25,000 bases of DNA from Trachelipus rathkii (lineage: Eukaryota; Arthropoda; Malacostraca; Isopoda; Trachelipodidae). Positions 1 through 11,417 of this stretch are shown here, one piece after another. Within the stretch, counting starts at the first letter, position 1. Every line of letters begins with the position of its first letter. Both the position numbers and the translations under genes were made by a program. The stretch spans positions 1-25,000 of the forward strand of contig JABUQX010088693.1 of NCBI GenBank assembly GCA_015478945.1. Reading direction: 5' to 3'. The notes under the pieces were generated by a model. That model made no database searches, had not been told where the DNA came from, and saw only the letters and a list, made by a program, of their open reading frames with translations.

Positions 1-640
1 AGCTAAAACCATTCGAGTTAAAAGTAGGGGTTAAACATGGCTGGTCTTAATATGAATTTTTTTTTTTTTTAATATTATTTCAATTTTAAAAAAATGAAGC
101 ATTATAACAATCAGCTAGAAGTGAAATATATTACAAACATTTGATATTTTAGTCTAAAACAAACTGTAAAAATATACTTTAATTTGTAAATTTGATTATA
201 GGTCAACTACAGTTAAAAAATTTGTAAATATGAAGAAATGGAAGGATTGCCTCTATACTAATTGACTTTAACCTCGGCCAATATTGTGATTGTAAGAGGC
301 AAAAGATACTTTTAATTTGAACTTTGAAAAATTCAGTTGAATTTTAATTTCATTCAAACTGCTTATTTATAAAGAAAATCATATTGCAAAGTTAATATTT
401 TAATAGAAATTTTAATAGAATTTGTAACAAAAAAACTGGAACAATTATGTATATATATTCTGTAAACTAATAAAGAAAAAAATTTAAATTACTAAATGGT
501 CAAGCAAATATATATAGGAAATTTGGAAATTTGGTTGATTACTGATTAATCAGGCATGTCTGATCAAACACCAATTAATAACCATACTAAAATTTGGAGC
601 TACATATATTTTTTCTTTCTTTCCTTATCCTCCCTTGTCT
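1..640. other. AT-rich gene-free stretch
   Basis: This stretch is AT-rich with scattered A- and T-runs and no open frame or recognisable repeat boundary. From about 615 the plus strand turns pyrimidine-rich (ttctttctttcct), which resembles the sequence just beyond the 3' end of the second non-LTR copy near 21945. The true 3' end of copy 1 may therefore lie a little before 640. I see no gene. Confidence 0.6.
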
Positions 641-1160
641 TCCTACTAGATGTAGGGTAGGGGGGTAGAGGTGCATTATATGCACAGAAAATAGAACTTA
701 AGTAGAAGAGGATGACATAAGACGTAAGTCAAAAGGAAAGTCCCCCCCCTCCCCTCCATACACTTAAGCGAGACCTCAAAGCAGCCTAATATAAATAAAA
801 AATCCACCCTATGCCTTCACATGACAGCGATGGACCCTCACTGTGGTATCTCATCAATGTGGAATTCATTCCCTGGGCCAAGATCACAACCATACCCTCC
901 CACAAAATCCCAGCCACTCACTCCTATTATACACTTTTCTTCTCAAAGCTTAGTCCCTTTGTATCCATCAAGGATTTAATTGCATCAGCCACTTACTTCC
1001 TACCATTCACAATCATCCAACAAATATCCTATGTATTTAAATTCAGAAACTTGCTTCAACAGCTCACCATCCAACATGATTTCCCACCGTGGACTCTCTT
1101 CACAAACTACCATCACCTTAACTCATATCTAAATTTATTTTCAAACCCATCCTTTACACA

Positions 1161-1250
1161 CCCTGCCAGACCCCTCAACCAATTCTCTCAACCTCTCTTC
1201 AGATTCACCACACAAAACCAAATCATCCGCATACAATAAGCAGGACACTC
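1161..1250 (-). pseudogene. RT palm fragment with intact YADD box
   Basis: Minus-strand translation gives an uninterrupted patch SCLLYADDLVLCGESEERLR. YADD is motif C of reverse transcriptases, carrying two of the catalytic metal-binding aspartates. The patch runs on through a stretch matching the degraded equivalent in copy 2 (22841-22930), where the same position reads YVNT. The fragment is isolated between deletions and frameshifts and is not a functional gene. Confidence 0.85.
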
Positions 1251-1724
1251 AACACTCTCTTCCATTCTCCATCAGTCTAGCACCTTCCCCTGCCATCCCT
1301 ACTTCTAATTCTTTCATCACCCCATCCATATACAATTAAATAACCAAGGAGACAATACATCCCTGTCTCACTCCTCTATTAAGATTAAACCATTCACTTT
1401 CAACTCTAATAATTCTTACACATGATTCACTATCCCCAAACATACTTTTGATTCCATTCAGAAGCCTACCACCAACACCACCCACAGAGCTTAAATATTA
1501 ATCCAGTCATACAACCACCACTTCTAAATGCACGCTGTGCTTACACTTATCAGTTTCCTCACGTCACTCAATGCACTCTTTTCAACCAAAATTACAATAT
1601 ATCTTCCCTACAATCAATAAACTAAGTTCCTTCAGTTTCCTTTATCCTCCTTACCATATTTAAGGAAACTATTACTGCTCTTCCGTCCAATCCTTCAGAA
1701 CTATACCCTCCATAAACGCTTTAT

Positions 1725-1860
1725 TACACATTGATTATCCAGTCCATCACAATTTCTCCTCCATTCTTGATAATTTCACCAGTAATTCCATCTATATCTA
1801 CAGATTTACCACTCTTCAACTTTCTCACTCTACCTATTACCTCCTCCCTGCTATTGCCTC
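1725..1860 (-). pseudogene. RT fingers-domain fragment
   Basis: On the minus strand this reads RVRKLKSGKSVDIDGITGEI, continuing IKNGGEIVMDWI before stop codons. The block matches the same region of copy 2 (about 23570-23660, KLKNGKSAGIDEITGELIKN) and is the usual N-terminal RT block of arthropod non-LTR elements. The partner stretch upstream in the element (1880-2160) is recognisable only as weak similarity. Confidence 0.8.
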
Positions 1861-2160
1861 AAGTCCAAAAACTATTTCTTCGTTCCACCTTGAAACTTTA
1901 CACACACATTCACTATCACCTCTTCATTACAGCCATTGTCTATACAGATTTTCAAAGTGCACCCTTCACCTCCGTAGATCTCATCATCTTATTTCATCTG
2001 TTCACAAAGTACCATCCCTATTCATTTATTCTATTAAGACTTCCCCTTGCCTTTTTTCTTAGACCTTTTTGACTTTATTGCAGAAGAGGCTTCTATTCCC
2101 TTTAAGTCCCCATTCATCCTCCTTCCAAACTAGTCATTTTACCTCTTTCTTTTTTTCCTC

Positions 2161-2878
2161 CTATCATCAGCAGGAAAAGTCTCAACCTTTGGCGAGGAAA
2201 TTAGATGCATATCGAGTGCCGAACCACTTAAGATGCTGGATATTAAATTGAAATATTCCATAATTTATGTATATTTTCCCTTGGGGTGAATTTGGCCCCA
2301 TGTCACAAAGTACGTGTTTTCTTAAAATGGCAGTCACCATTCTTAGGGGTTAGTGAGGAGGTCTATTATTTAACAGAGTCAATTGTTGGGATGTTATCTG
2401 ATGTCATACTATTAATAGAAGAATAATGTCACCGTACTGTTCCAGTGGTCCTGTTATATAATATTGGTAGTTCTGCCGCATGTATTTATGAAGGAGTGGT
2501 TGAGCGTGTATTGGTTAGATCATTCAGTGTAGCTATTAATTTTGTATATTTCTATTATGGTTTAAAGATAGGACCCATTAAGGTTGGTAGAGAAACCTAG
2601 TTGGTGAAAAGAATGAGAGAAATCTATGAAAAGCATATGATCTTTAATATCAAATTAATTGTAGTCAATAAGAAAGTTAAATAAAGAAATTTAAGCCTGA
2701 AATAGTAATAAGGACCCGCGAAAAAGTTTTATAGCTTTTATAAATTTAAAATGAAGAATAAAAAAATTGTAGCTAATTAAAATTTTGAAAAAAATTTGCT
2801 GAGGTCAGATAAGGAGTTGGTCAACATTTCAATTGTTATTTTGTTTTACGTATTACTGAGAATAGATTGGATAATAGT
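2161..2878. other. Gene-free stretch between copy 1 and the foldback element
   Basis: This is AT-rich sequence of ordinary complexity without long open frames, RNA-like folds or tandem repeats that I can recognise. It may be unique host intergenic or intronic DNA. Confidence 0.5.
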
Positions 2879-2892
2879 TTAAAAACTAATAG
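2879..2892 (+). repeat. 14-bp direct repeat flanking the foldback element (left)
   Basis: The sequence TTAAAAACTAATAG occurs here and again at 3149-3162, on either side of the long inverted repeat. It could be a target-site duplication, or a short repeat internal to a larger element. Fourteen bases is longer than most DNA-transposon duplications, and neither copy sits directly at the hairpin ends. Confidence 0.55.
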
Positions 2893-2915
2893 GTTGAGCA
2901 TCAGTGTTATATTTT

Positions 2916-3098
2916 CTGAAAAATTTCTAAGTTCAAAAATATTTCTAAGTCAGAAAGTAGTTTTTTAGAGAAGATTCTTAGTGGCAAGCTTCCTATGGGA
3001 AGTATGCCAAAACTTGCCACTAAACAATTTTCTTAAAAAATTAACTTTTACTTTTTGTTGAACTTAGAAATTTTTTTTAAACTTAGAAAATTTTTCAG
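2916..3098. repeat. Long imperfect inverted repeat (foldback or MITE-like hairpin)
   Basis: The left arm (2916-2988) begins CTGAAAAATTT and ends TTAGTGGCAAG. The right arm (3013-3098) is its reverse complement with scattered mismatches and a few short insertions. The innermost 11 bp pair perfectly, and the loop is about 24 nt (2989-3012), itself holding CTTCC/GGAAG. Arms of about 73 and 86 bp in a total of about 183 bp, with no coding sequence, fit a foldback element or MITE. I do not recognise the family. Confidence 0.8.
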
Positions 3099-3148
3099 TA
3101 AAAATAATAAGTCTGTATTGAAATTGAAACTATATATAGAATAATACC

Positions 3149-3162
3149 TTAAAAACTAATAG
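3149..3162 (+). repeat. 14-bp direct repeat flanking the foldback element (right)
   Basis: Identical to 2879-2892 (TTAAAAACTAATAG). Together the pair brackets a segment of about 256 bp that contains the hairpin. Confidence 0.55.
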
Positions 3163-3980
3163 TTGTGGTATGCAAGGAGAAGTGGGGGAGGGAGATATGA
3201 AAAATAAACATAATAAGTCTGTAGAATGACGGATAGATAAAACGAAAGAAAAACATGCCGCGTTTTGAAAGGGGGAAAAGAGATTTCTCTTTTTAATCGC
3301 ATTAATTTGCCTTAAATGAGATTTGTATTATAAAAGAAAAATGTTTTTCTTCTTCTTTGCCTTTTTGAAGATGTTTCTCTCTCTCTCTTTCAGTCTGAAT
3401 GAAATTGTATGATGAAGTTTCTCTTCAAAGAATTTGGGCTTGGCAGATGAAATATTGTTTATTTGTTTGAGAGAAAATGTTTTCATATTCTTAATTGAAT
3501 ATATTTGTATTCAATGGGGATTCACTTCTTAGTAGCGAGAAGAATTTGATCCCCAGGAGATGTTCTTGTAAGACAAGTTGCCAAACTTTCAGATTATTAT
3601 ACATTAATGGATTTGAGTTGGCGTTAACTTGAGCTTCTATCATTCTTTATCCAAGCACGACTTCAAGGTGCCTTATTTATTAGAAGGTTGCTGACGTTGT
3701 CATAAATTGTATGTTTCTTTTCACAAATGACTGCCTTATAATTATACTTTTAGGTAAATTTTCTTTTGAGGGGCCACTCTTATTTTGGAGAATACCAGTT
3801 TTTGAGGCCTATATGGATAGAAGCATGCTGTGCTTCTACTTATTTTACTTGTAAATGGTTGTATCTGGTTGCCGAAAACCGTAGCTTTATTGTCGTCTAT
3901 GAGAGTGTTTGTTGTATATACTTGAGGACTCTGGCATCCTCAATTGACCGTATTGTTTTCCTTGAGTAAATTGGCTTTCT
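3163..3980. other. Gene-free stretch
   Basis: This is AT-rich DNA with a short TC tract near 3372-3390. A 67-codon frame at 3766-3969 has no recognisable domain and no context, so I do not call it a gene. Confidence 0.5.
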
Positions 3981-5835
3981 GGATGTTTCTCGGGGGTTAA
4001 AAAGTTTTTCGGGCCATTATGATTTCTTTGGAGAAGATTACGCGTGACCTACTTGTGATTTAGGTTTTTTTTTTGGTTTTCTTTCGTATTTTTCGTTTTT
4101 TTTGTATGTGTTTTTTTTTGTTTTTTTGCGGTCGTTTGGTTAGTAGATTTAGATGTCTGGCTTTGATTATTTTAAGTAATCAGCATTATATCAAAGTAAG
4201 TTTCATTTATTTGTATTATTATATCTTTGTTTATATATTATATTTTATTATTTTTTATTATTTTATCATTATCTATATTATTTTTTTATTTATATTAATT
4301 ATTTTTTTTTTATGTTGTGTAGAGTCTTCTATTTTCTTATTTATAGTATAAGTTTATTTATATTTTATGTCTTCTTATATTAATTTAAACACACCTGTAA
4401 ATCAATCTTCAATTATATTGAAATGTAATTTAATCTGATTTTTTTTTATTATTTTTTATATTTGATTTTATATATATCATTTTTTTTTTTGAGTAGAGAG
4501 AGATGAGATGAGACTGATGATGATAGATAGAGAGAGGATTGTTATTTGATTGTGAGTAAGGTGTGTAGTGTCTTTTACGTGCCTGATTACCGTAATACTA
4601 GAATCTTTACGTTTGTCATGTATTAGTATATTATTTTTATTTACTATATTATTATTATTTATATAATATATTTATAATTTATTATTTTATTTTATATTAT
4701 AATTATTATTATTTTATTTAATAGTCTATATTTATATTATTATTATATTATTATTTTTTTTATATATATATTTATATATATATATATATATTTATATTAA
4801 TAATATATATTTATTATATATTTATATTATTTTACTAACTTATGTAATGGATAGGTTTTTCTATATTTTATTATATGTCTGTATGAGTTTCTACGTTTTT
4901 GGTTATAGAGTTTCATACAAACATGCTATGTATCACGTATACAGTTTCCCTTTCATTCATGGGAGAACTCCTTTCAGGAGAACTTTCCCCTTTGCTATTA
5001 GGACATAGGCTCTTTCACATGTTTTTTTTTTTTTTTTATAGTTTTTTCTATCTACTTGTTTTTTATTTTAAATTTATTTTGGGTTTTTGCTTTGTGTTTT
5101 TTTTACTTTCTTTCTCTTTTTTAGTCTTCTGTTTTTGTGTGCGAGGGCGTAGTTTTTTTTTCTTGTTTTTCTTTATTTAGCTTTTTCATTCTTTTTAGTT
5201 CTTTTGGTGTATTGTATTGTTAATGATTCTTTTTTGTCTTTTTTTTTTTTCTTTTTTTTGTTTTTTTTTTTCTTTTTTTATGTATTGTAAAGTATATTTT
5301 TCTTTTTAATATTGAAGTTGAGGTATGTAATAAAAATATCTATCATTTTACACCAAGATTCTTACATTACACTTCTTACACATGATTTTTACTTTACTCA
5401 CACTACATTGATTTACTTTACATTCACCGTTTTAGATTTATTCTTTCTATCACTCTACTTCTTTTTTACCTGCACTTCCTAATGTTAATTACAATTAGTA
5501 TAAAGTTTTCCTAATATTCTTATTCTCTACACTATCATTTTTCTTTTCAGACTTTTACTTATCACTACTTTACAGATTTTTACTTTTTACATACTTCACT
5601 ATTTTTTTTTTTTTGGTGGTGTTGTGTGTGTTTTTTCTACATGGTTTATCGTTACTATCTTTACATCATTCTTATTTTATCTTTAATCTTTCACTTACAG
5701 TATTTACATTACACTGAGTTTCTTATCTTTAACACATACCACACACATACTATTTATTTTTCTGTATTTTTTTGCTACTCCGACAACTTGATTTGATTAT
5801 TTTTCTAGTGTTCCTTTTTTTTTGTCTTGCGCTAG
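3980..5835. repeat. T-rich low-complexity region with TTA/TA patches
   Basis: The plus strand is dominated by T-runs (for example 5020-5040 and 5235-5280) and degenerate TTA/TA tracts (4230-4310 and 4620-4830). A short purine-rich GAGA patch lies at 4494-4540. Long hydrophobic open frames here are only poly-Phe/Leu/Ile readings of T-rich DNA. Confidence 0.75.
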
Positions 5836-6070
5836 ATCCATGGGTCTAATTGTTGACCGCAGCGCCTAAACTTGAATATTGGCATTTGATGGTTCCCAAT
5901 CAACCCGTTAACGGAATTATTAGTCGATGGTTCTATTGTTTATGATTATTCTATGAGTATGTAGATGAGTGCCGCGTGAGTGCTTCACGGTAGTGCCAAC
6001 AGGAGGTGCCATTATGACGTGCCAAATCTGAGTGCCATAGCTGATGCCAGTTGAGTGCCTACATAGTGCG
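5836..6070 (+). repeat. Dispersed repeat, copy A, with GAGTGCC minisatellite
   Basis: The first part (5837-5915) carries CCATGGGTC, then a partly palindromic GGTC...GACC patch and TTTGATGGTTCCCA. The second part (5968-6070) is a degenerate array of GAGTGCC or GTGCCA units with variable spacers. The same order appears, inverted, at 15741-15975, which shows this is a repeat family rather than chance. No coding potential is seen. Confidence 0.7.
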
Positions 6071-6480
6071 TATTTTGATTGAAAATGAAATGACCGTTCT
6101 CGTTCTTCTTGTTCACGATCTTTCTAGCATCTTGCAAAAATATTGCCAATTCAAACTTTCCCTCTTCCTCTTTACCTCTACTGGGGCTAGTACTACTTAC
6201 TGCAGGCTAGTGTTTTTTATCTATTTCCTACGTATAGATTATATGTTATTATTGTTCTATCATTTATTGTGCTAGCTTTAGCATTGTTTATTACCTTTAT
6301 ATTACACACTATTGACACTTTATAATGCACTCTACTCTCTCCATTAGATCTACTTACTCATCTTAACTCATATGCTAGCACTTGACATTTTTTGTACATT
6401 TTTGCTCATTTGTCAATCCCGTATGACTCACTTGAGTGATATCCTACTGTTACATTTACATCTCATCATCTTTGGGTTTG
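6071..6480. other. Gene-free transition stretch
   Basis: Pyrimidine-rich, moderately complex sequence lying between dispersed-repeat copy A and the strongly GT-rich region. Open frames here are short and resemble nothing known to me. Confidence 0.4.
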
Positions 6481-9400
6481 TTTATTTTTTTAGTTGCTTT
6501 GTTTTGTGTTTTTCACTCTTTTATATTTTTGGAGCGATCTTCAAGAGCACTTTGTGTCAATTTGTCATTTAAGTCCCTTTTATACTTCATATACGGATTG
6601 CAAAAAAGATATGTTATGGCTGTTAAGGTGCTGGTATTATTATGTCTTTGGTGTTTGGTTTGTGTATCATTTTGATAGTTTTTTGTGTGCTAGCGAGGGC
6701 TTTATTACTCGGATACTTTTCTGATTTTAAGAAACGACTGTAGACTTTTAGCAGTAGTCCGTTTTTGAGAGAGCATGAGCAATGTCACGGTAATTTCATT
6801 AGTAGAGGGGTTGTGTTTGTTGTTTACCAGGGTAGAGTGCTATGTGAGGATGTATTTAATGCCGCTGTGTTTTACGTGGTTTTACTTGCTTTGGCAGCGT
6901 TTTTGATGCTTTGGTTGCTTTTAAGCTGCTCAATGTCTTAGCTTTGCAGGGGGTGCGTTTGTTGCTGGTTCACTTACTTTGTTAATGTGGTCTTGAGCGT
7001 GAACATGCTGGGGGGTGTGATGGTGTTGTTAGGTAGTGTGTCGTGTCTTGTGGTGGCTTGGTGACGTGGGGTTTTGCTTTTGTGTTAGGATGATATGTCT
7101 TCATTGGTTGTGCTTATTGTAGTGTGTTTGTGATTTTATAAGGCTATATTTTCTTACATTTACTATGGGTTGGTTAGTGTGTAGGCCATTTTAGGGTATG
7201 GTTATGGAACGTGCGAGTTTTTGGTGTTAATGCATACTTTTTGCGAATGGGGGTTAAGAGGGTTCATAGTTTTGGTAGTTGTGTATTGCTTTTTTTTAGT
7301 TTGATTCCTGTGTTTGTGGTGAAGGAGTCAGCTCGGTTGTTAGAGTTTGTGTGGAGATGAGGGGTTTATTTGGGGGTTTTCCGGTGGTGGGGCATATGCG
7401 TTGTATGTGTTGATAGTAGGTGTGTATATTGTGTATATGCAAAATTTTGACGTGTGAGTGTGACTGTGTGTGTGTCGTCTGTTTGCTCTGTTAATGCTTT
7501 ATGTGAGGCGTGTCACTGCGTTTGACTGCTGTCAGCGTGTACTATGTATCATTTTGTGACCTTTGAGTACCGCTTACATATCGCAGTAGAAGCTAGGTGT
7601 AAAAGGTTGCAATTAGGGTGTTACGTGTGGGGGTGTAACAACCCGGTTAGGGCCGGATGTATAGTATGCTGTGTTGTTGGAGTGTCGGGCTTAGCTTGGT
7701 TTGTCTTTTAACTGTTTTCGGGCTTTTACTGTCCTTCCGTGAGTACTTGTTCTGGGCTTTGAATCTTCTTTGTTTTGTTGCGTGTGGCGTTGTGTTACTG
7801 TTTTGCAGGTGTTTATCTGGTGGGTGGGTTGGTGTTTTAGAATGGGACTTGCCTCTGTTCGTAATTGGGCTTTTGTCGCTTTGTAGATGCTTATTTTCTG
7901 GTTTTAGTTTTGACTTTTTTTGTTATTGTTTTACGGATCGGGATATATTTTTTATGTGAGGAGCGATTGATGGCTTGTTTTGAGAATGAGTTTTGTGTAG
8001 TGTTTGGTTTTTGAAGTAGTTGCGTGTTTTTTTTATTTGAATTGCTTTTGTTCTAGATTCAGTGAGTTTGTTTTGGAGGTGGTTGGGGTCTGATGTTTAT
8101 TGATTGAGTGGGTTGTTGGTTGGTTGTGTTCTGCTTAAGGTGTTAGTTGTGAATGTGGCTGTGTCTTTTAGCATTTGGATTGTGGTTGGTGATTGATGTT
8201 TGGTTTTGGTGGTGATGTTTGGGGTTATATTTTAGTGAGATTTTTGTTAGTTTCTTCGGGCGATGGGGGAGTTTGGGTTGCTGGTGCTTGTTTAGTGTTG
8301 TTGGTTTTAAGTTGTTATTGGGTGTGTGGGGTCTGTTATCGTGGGTGGTTTGCTTTTTTGGGTATTTGGGGGTGTCGAAGATTGGCATCGTGATACTGGT
8401 TTGTGTAGGTCGGATTGTGTAGATTGGGTGTGAGGTTTGCTGCCGGTGAACTGAGTCAGGATGTGTGGCTTGTGTTTATCGATGTCAGGTCACGAGTTGT
8501 CTTCGACCGTTGACATTGGTGCGTGGTAGTTTGCACGTGAGTTAGTGCGAGGATGTTGGTCATCTTACATCTGGCTCCATGAATCTGATCTAGATTTTGT
8601 AGTCCTGGTTTTGCGTGTGGGTTGGTGTTTGTGTATAGCGAGTCATCGTGCCTGATCGGCGTTGTCGTAGTATGGTGTTCTATCTGTCTGATGTATTGTC
8701 GGGCGTGAGCGGATCGACTTGTGGCGTGTCTGCGGAGAGTGATACTTGTGATTCAGTGGTTTGGTTCTGCTCGGTTATGAGGGCTGTGGTTTGTCATTGT
8801 GCACTGTTAAGTGGCTGGAGTGGAGGAGTGGTTTGTTGCTTGACATTTGTTGCACACAGTGTTTGGGGTGTGTTTGGTTGTCATCCTCACGGACATAGTG
8901 TTTTCCTTACACTGTTTATTGGGTCATGTGTTGTTGTGGGTTGGCGTGTTGTTTGTGGGGTTGTTTCCATCAACATTGGGGCTTAGTTTGTGTGCCGATG
9001 CGACATGCGGCGCTTTGTTACAATTCTCAGACCTCGTATATTTTTACATACGATGCAGGCGGTCAGATTTACTGTTACAACATATATAGTATTAATTTAT
9101 TAAAACTATTTATGTTTTAAATATTAAAACACGTACATCTATATTACTCATTGTTTTCTAAGTAATATACGACTTAAAATGGTATTTGCGCAATGGTTGT
9201 TGTTTAAAATCTTCTCAGAATGTGCCGAGCTTCAATCTTATGTACCTTTTTTGGAACAAATGGACAGTTTTGATCTATTCAATCTCGTTTCAATTACTTT
9301 TTTTTTTTTGAAATTTTTATTTAACTTTTGATCTTTGAATGTTTTAAATAAGAGTATGAGGTGGTTTTTACTAAAATTTTCGGTGACTTATAAATTTATT

Positions 9401-11142
9401 AAGAAGAGCATATAGTTTTTTTAGACGGGTACCTTAAATACCAATATATTTAGTTGCTGTGAATTAGGGTCTTTAGAGTGGTCATGGTAATGGCATGGTC
9501 TCCTTGTGGTATCGCGTTGTTTGTTGTGTCGCCTGTTCTTTAAGTGTTTTCTAGTTTAGGAGCGGTCTTGGAGTTATAGTTTTCTGAGTGGGCTTCGCAG
9601 GTTGTTAAGTTGCGGTTTGTTGTTGTGTTTTGCTTATTGGTTGTTATATGTAGCGTCCTGATTGTGTATGGTCTTGTGGTGGTGGGTTTACTGATGGTCT
9701 TTTATGCGGATTCTATCTGTGTCTTAGATTGGTGCCGTGTAAGTTTGTCGATGAAGTAAGATTAAGCCGATAATTGTAGTTCTTTCATCTGTTCTTAATC
9801 ATCTATGTTATGGAGCGATGGTATGGTGTGTTTTTATTATTACATCTCTCTCGTTTGAGAGCGTATGTCTTGTAGGAGTTTGACGAGTGTAGATGAGCTC
9901 TGATGTCGAATTTGAGTTGTTCATCGTTTCGCTCCTGTTTTGTGTCGACATGTTATTGTTCTAGTGTGCTCGTTTGATTGGGGGTTGGATGTCGTGCTGA
10001 TCTGATCTTCGTTAAATAAAATTGGGTTGCTCTATGAGATTGTTTTTATCAATAATAGTTCGTCTAATGGGTGTGTTGCGGTTTCATTCGACTTTATTTG
10101 GGGGTGAGTTTATCTTTTTTGTTTGTCTGTATGTGTCTGGTCGTGTAGTATTCGTTCTTAATGTGTGTATGAGTGTGCGATGGGAGTGTTGTGGGTGCGT
10201 TTGTCACTGTTTGACAGTCATCTCGATGTTGTGGTGGGGGTCAAATTCGTTCTGTGTGGCTGTTTTTGGTTACGGTTGTATCTGAACAACATTTGCCGAT
10301 GAGGGGCTCGCTCAGCTGCTGTGGACTTTTATAATGCGGATATTCGGTGATAACTGGGTTGGAGCCTGCGTCTGTTTGGTATACTAATATCGTGCGGTTT
10401 GTGATTGCGGGGGTATTTGGTATTTTGGGTAATTTCTTGTTGGTTTGTTGGTGGTGCTGTGAGTGGTCGTGCGCGTGTTTTGGTTGGGGTGTTGCTTGTG
10501 TTGTGTCGATTTAAGCTGATCTTTCTCCAGTATTGTCTAATTTAGATATCAGTTGGGCTTTGTTGCAATTAAGAGTGTCTGTCTTGGACGTACTTTTGGT
10601 GTTTTTTTGGCGCTTTTGTCCTTGTGTTTGTAAGAATTGGTTTTGTGTGGTGGGCGTGGGGGTCGTTATACGTAGTTCTGTACTTGTTGGAGGACAGTTG
10701 GTGGGTTTTTGGTGAGGTTTGTGGTCCTGAATATTTTTGTATGGGGATAAGCCGGTCTTTTTCGTAGACGCGTAGAATTGATGGATTCTCTTAGGGACCG
10801 GGTAGGGTTCATGGATTAAGGTAATTTCCAGGTGATAGACATGTTAGACGAATCCATTGTGTATGTGGGGGGATTGGGAATTGCGTGTGATTTAAAGGTG
10901 GGAGTGTTTCACAATCTTGAGATACAATGCTGGGACTTTTGTAATGTGGATCGGGCTTGGTTAATGTGCAGTGCGGCTCTGTTGCGTGGCGGTTGGGTAG
11001 AGGGTATTAGTGGAGAATCGGTTGTCTCTCTACTGTTGTTTTGATTTTGCGTGGTTTGCTCGGGTAGGTTTTTTTCTTCCTTCTTGAGTATATTGGGAAA
11101 TTGTTGCAATTCAGTGTGGTTCATAGCTCATCTGACGATCCA
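6480..11142. other. Long GT-rich, strand-asymmetric region
   Basis: Over about 4.6 kb the plus strand strongly favours G and T over C and A; in 8221-8280, for example, 49 of 60 bases are G or T by hand count. The bias is interrupted by an AT-rich patch at about 9080-9460. Open frames are short, rich in Val/Gly/Cys/Leu/Phe as GT-rich DNA dictates, and show no domain I recognise. It may be a decayed (TG)-type satellite or a transcribed region with strong strand bias. A 19-bp near-repeat (GGACTTTTRTAATGYGGAT) occurs at 10323-10341 and 10933-10951. Confidence 0.65.
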
Positions 11143-11417
11143 TTTTTTTTTTTTTTTTTTGTTTTGTTTGTTTTTGCACTCTTTTCTGGCAAAGGCGGCC
11201 AACTCCCTGCTACCCTGCTTTGGTTGCGGTGCCCTCCCTTTGCGATCCCCCGGCCGCTCGCCGCGTGGCCGCCCGCAGCGGCGCTAATAATTCTTTCCGC
11301 GTTCGCTCCTTGCCGCTTGTGCCCGCAGGCGGCATATATTTTGTCCTTTGCGCGATCCTCCGCCCCGCGCCGCGTGGTGCCGAGGCGCAATTCATTCCCT
11401 TATCGCTGAGATGATAA
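11143..11417 (-). repeat. GC-rich island with A-tail (retroposon-like)
   Basis: A GC-rich body (about 11187-11407) stands out sharply from its AT/GT-rich surroundings. On the minus strand it ends in an A-rich tail (11175-11143, AAAAAC-type runs then about 18 A), the layout of a retroposed sequence. Part of the body is shared, in the other orientation, with 13006-13130. The frames across it, up to 102 codons on either strand, are short, overlapping and mutually exclusive, so I call none of them a gene. I found no clear target-site duplication. Confidence 0.55.

Larger units (their letters stand above)
640..2160 (-). mobile_element. Decayed non-LTR retrotransposon, copy 1
   Basis: This is a broken reverse transcriptase (RT) region of a LINE-like element, read on the minus strand and homologous throughout to the longer copy at 21945-24712. 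Minus-strand translation in short patches shows: a fingers block KLKSGKSVDIDGITGEIIKN (about 1760-1840); a palm motif B patch GVRQGC (1334-1375) followed by a frameshift; and motif C LLYADDLVLCGESEE, with YADD at 1222-1233. Relative to copy 2, about 390 bp of C-terminal sequence is missing near 943 and about 150 bp around motif A is missing near 1490. Stops and frameshifts break every block, so it cannot be active. The clade is uncertain: RTE/BovB-like or another APE-type family. The outer limits are approximate because similarity fades. Confidence 0.85.

Noticed and set aside
811..2251. Plus-strand frames of 60-142 codons
   Set aside because: They are antisense shadows of the minus-strand RT fragments of non-LTR copy 1.
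4073..5180. Membrane-protein-like hydrophobic frames
   Set aside because: Phe/Leu/Ile-rich translations are the expected product of T-rich DNA and have no flanking gene signals.
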